Shown: positions 62,268 through 64,000 of the stretch, piece by piece
Numbering within the stretch: the stretch's first letter is position 1
How the letters are laid out: every line of letters begins with the position of its first letter
Assembly (NCBI GenBank): GCA_016714015.1
Contig: JADJNZ010000008.1
Span: 124,001 to 188,000, forward strand
DNA length: 64,000 nucleotides
Origin: Gemmatimonadota bacterium
GTDB lineage: Bacteria > Gemmatimonadota > Gemmatimonadetes > Gemmatimonadales > Gemmatimonadaceae
Direction of reading: 5' to 3'
Notes under the pieces: model-generated
The model's database searches: none
Seen by the model: only the letters and a program-made list of their open reading frames with translations
Told to the model about the DNA's origin: nothing
Program-made: the position numbers and the translations under genes

Positions 62268-63299
62268 TTATGCATCCTTATGACCTCGCTCGCGCGCGGC
62301 CCTGACGTGACGGAAGACGGTTGCACGGCTGACATGCGCGAGTGCGACGGTCTTCTCCACGCTTCCACCGACGAGCGCGTGGATCCGAACGACCTCACTC
62401 GGCGGGACACGGCGCCGCTTGCCCTTGAGCCGACGGCCGAAGGCGAGGTATGAGCTGACATGTGACGTGAGGAGCACCGGTGACGTACCTGCCTCGGTCA
62501 CGATCCGATCGAAGGTCATGACGAGCTCGCGCAGGTTGGCCGGCCAATCGTACTCGAGCACCGCCGCCAGCAGTTCGTCCGAGATGCTGGGCGGCGTGGC
62601 GCGGCCCATACGCCGACAGGATCCGCTGATGGCATCGGCGAGCAGGGTCGGAAGGTCATCCCGGCGCGCGCGAAGCGGAGGGAGCACGATGCGACCGGCT
62701 TCGATCCGCGCAAGCAGGTCGGGCAGGAAGAGCCCTTTCGCGGCTTGCTCGCTGAGGTTGACGTTCGTCGCCGCTACCACACGGACATCGACGGTGAACC
62801 AGCGCTCGCAACCCATCGGTCTGAAATGGCCATACTCGCTCGCGCCGAGCAGCTGTTGCTGGACATCGAGATCGCACTTCCCGATCTCGTCGAGTGCGAT
62901 CGAGCCGCGATTCGCGCGCGGGAAGTCCCCGATGCGTTCGTTCGTCGCCCCGGTGAATGCGCCGGGCATGTGGCCGAAGAGCTCCGAGGCAGCGAAGTCC
63001 CGGCGCGTGGTCCCGAGGTCGACTCGGCGGAACGGGCCGCCCCGGCGTGTCGACAGGTCATGGATGGCGCGCGCGGCGAGCGTCTTGCCGGTGCCCGTCT
63101 CGCCCTCCAGGAGCACCGGGAGGTTGGGATTCCGCGCCAACATCTCGAGCTCCTTGAGAAGTCGTCGCGCTGCGTTCGACGGGAACGCCGAGAGTTGACG
63201 GACCGAGTCGGCCACCGGTGTCGGGATGCCGAGCGGGTAACGGGCGATCTCCGTCCCGGAAGTGGACCGCAGGAACCGTTCGAGTTTCGTGGTGGTCAT
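62268..63299 (-). CDS. Sigma-54-dependent transcription activator
   Basis: 343 residues. AAA+ domain about 30-265: Walker A GETGTGKT (66-73), the sigma-54 contact loop GAFTGA (113-118), Walker B SIALDEIG (133-140) and the arginine-finger region. The C-terminal Fis-type helix-turn-helix follows (VEKTVALAHVSRATVFRHVRA). There is no receiver or sensor domain at the N-terminus, so it is either constitutive or controlled by a partner protein. Likely activator of the gsp operon. Confidence 0.9.
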   Translation of the reverse strand: MTTTKLERFLRSTSGTEIARYPLGIPTPVADSVRQLSAFPSNAARRLLKELEMLARNPNLPVLLEGETGTGKTLAARAIHDLSTRRGGPFRRVDLGTTRRDFAASELFGHMPGAFTGATNERIGDFPRANRGSIALDEIGKCDLDVQQQLLGASEYGHFRPMGCERWFTVDVRVVAATNVNLSEQAAKGLFLPDLLARIEAGRIVLPPLRARRDDLPTLLADAISGSCRRMGRATPPSISDELLAAVLEYDWPANLRELVMTFDRIVTEAGTSPVLLTSHVSSYLAFGRRLKGKRRRVPPSEVVRIHALVGGSVEKTVALAHVSRATVFRHVRAARERGHKDA

Positions 63300-63537
63300 G
63301 GTGTTGGGGGTTAGTGGGGCCGCGATTCTGTGCTCCGGACCGGAGTCTCACAAGTCTCAGGGGAGGCTCTGACAACCACCGTGAGACTCGTCCCAGCCAG
63401 CGGCCCCGGCCCTAAGTCGTTGCCGGGCAACGATTCCGCGTGCGCAGGTCAGGCTCTGGTCCCGGTTCTTGCATGGAGTCGCCGCGTTCACACGAGGCCC
63501 TGAACCCTCCTTACCGACTCCGTGAGGTCGTCCGAGA
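63300..63537. promoter_or_regulatory. Divergent intergenic region with palindromes
   Basis: 238 bases between the activator gene and a divergent secreted-protein gene. It holds a CGTTGCC-G-GGCAACG palindrome (63418-63432) and an inverted repeat GTCTCAC/GTGAGAC (63345-63351 and 63381-63387), possible operators. A TGGTCC/TTGC pair near 63455-63470 has the wrong spacing for a sigma-54 promoter. No small gene is visible. Confidence 0.4.
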
Positions 63538-64000
63538 TGCGAGCGATCCGAACTCTCCTGCACCGCGCACTGCCAGGTGTCGTCCTCATGCTGTTGGCGA
63601 CTCGATTGGCAGCGCAGGGACCCGCGATCACGCTCATGTACCAGAACGGCGACGTCGTGCCGAACTGGACATCGTTCCGCGACTCCGATCAGCAGTCCTT
63701 CGTCGTTCGGGTCTGTAGCCCAGGATCGCTCACGTCACTCACCGGGAGCATCACGAACGCGAACGGCAGCTCGAGCCTCAGTCTCGGAGACGGCGCGTCC
63801 GTGACCTGTCCGGACGGTGGATCGGGATACTTCGCGGAGCTCTCGCTGGCTCCCGACCTCAACACGATCACGATCTCGGCGACGAACTCCTATTCGAACT
63901 CGACTTCCACGAGCTTCTTCGTCACCTACGTGCCCGCGTTCCGCGCCCGCGTGGTCGCGCCAGGCGACGGGGGATTGCGGGTGCCGCCCTCCACCACCGT
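63538..64000 (+). CDS. Secreted protein, N-terminal part (window edge)
   Basis: Open from the ATG at 63538 to the end of the window (154 codons). Sec signal about 1-30 (LPGVVLMLLATRLAAQG). The visible mature part is beta-rich with Ser/Thr/Asn-rich strands (SLTGSITNANGSSSLSLG, TITISATNSYSNSTSTS), the style of large repeat surface proteins such as Rhs or Ig-like proteins. The rest lies outside, so a family cannot be fixed. It diverges from the activator gene and could be cargo of the gsp system. Confidence 0.72.

Noticed and set aside
63450..63475. Second sigma-54 promoter for the divergent secreted-protein gene
   Set aside because: TGG and TTGC elements are one base too far apart and the CAC of the -24 box is absent.

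Overview
The window is very G+C-rich and tightly packed. It carries TonB-dependent receptors with carboxypeptidase-regulatory N-termini, many lipoproteins, a MoxR/DUF58 cluster and a complete gsp operon. Together this suggests a Gram-negative (diderm) soil-type bacterium, most likely Gemmatimonadota (Gemmatimonas-like). That assignment is inferred from gene content; no rRNA gene is present to confirm it.

Layout. 1-8 kb (minus strand): a cut lipoprotein gene, an export-type lipoprotein, a TonB receptor, then udk-phoB-phoR. 8.2-13.4 kb (plus): a purine salvage operon (double-length UshA-type nucleotidase, ThiS-like protein, adenosine deaminase, purine nucleoside phosphorylase) joined by ATGA overlaps. 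13.4-18.9 kb: an M48 lipoprotein protease divergent from, and sharing a start palindrome with, a TrmH methyltransferase, then a prepilin peptidase, a metalloprotease-like lipoprotein and an RDD-SpoIIM fusion. 18.9-23.8 kb (minus): DUF58, MoxR, DUF4350, DUF4129 and a membrane protein. 23.9-29.2 kb: a trypsin-like protease with an FHA membrane protein, convergent with a SET methyltransferase coupled to lon. 29.7-33.8 kb: ffh, rpsP, rimM, trmD, rplS, rnhB. 33.8-39.7 kb: a plug-only TonB-like protein, an ion transporter, an N-formylglutamate amidohydrolase-like enzyme, an AbgT transporter and a CDF metal exporter.

39.3-52.4 kb is an accessory island of visibly lower G+C. A 391-bp 3' segment of the CDF gene is repeated 5,408 bp downstream. 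Between the copies lies a cassette encoding two propeller-type lipoproteins, a 57-residue Cys-rich secreted peptide, a thioredoxin-fold lipoprotein, an AraC-like regulator and another lipoprotein. The second copy is flanked by a 9-bp and a 21-bp tandem array. An IS256-type element with a perfect 8-bp target duplication but a frameshifted transposase follows. Then come five orphan Rhs C-terminal toxin modules on the minus strand. Each starts with the same 96-nt core and is followed by its own candidate immunity gene; recognisable toxins are a GIY-YIG nuclease and an M23 peptidoglycan hydrolase, the latter paired with a lipoprotein immunity candidate.

52.4-63.3 kb (minus): a tyrosine recombinase is the last coupled gene of a complete type II secretion operon (gspE-F-G-H-I-J-K-L-M-C-D order). 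It is preceded by a consensus sigma-54 promoter and a receiver-less sigma-54 activator gene. The window ends inside a divergent gene for a large secreted protein. A plausible overall picture is regulated export (prepilin peptidase at 15 kb, T2SS at 53-62 kb) next to a storage array of interbacterial toxin tips. The link between the array, the recombinase and the secretion system is inference.
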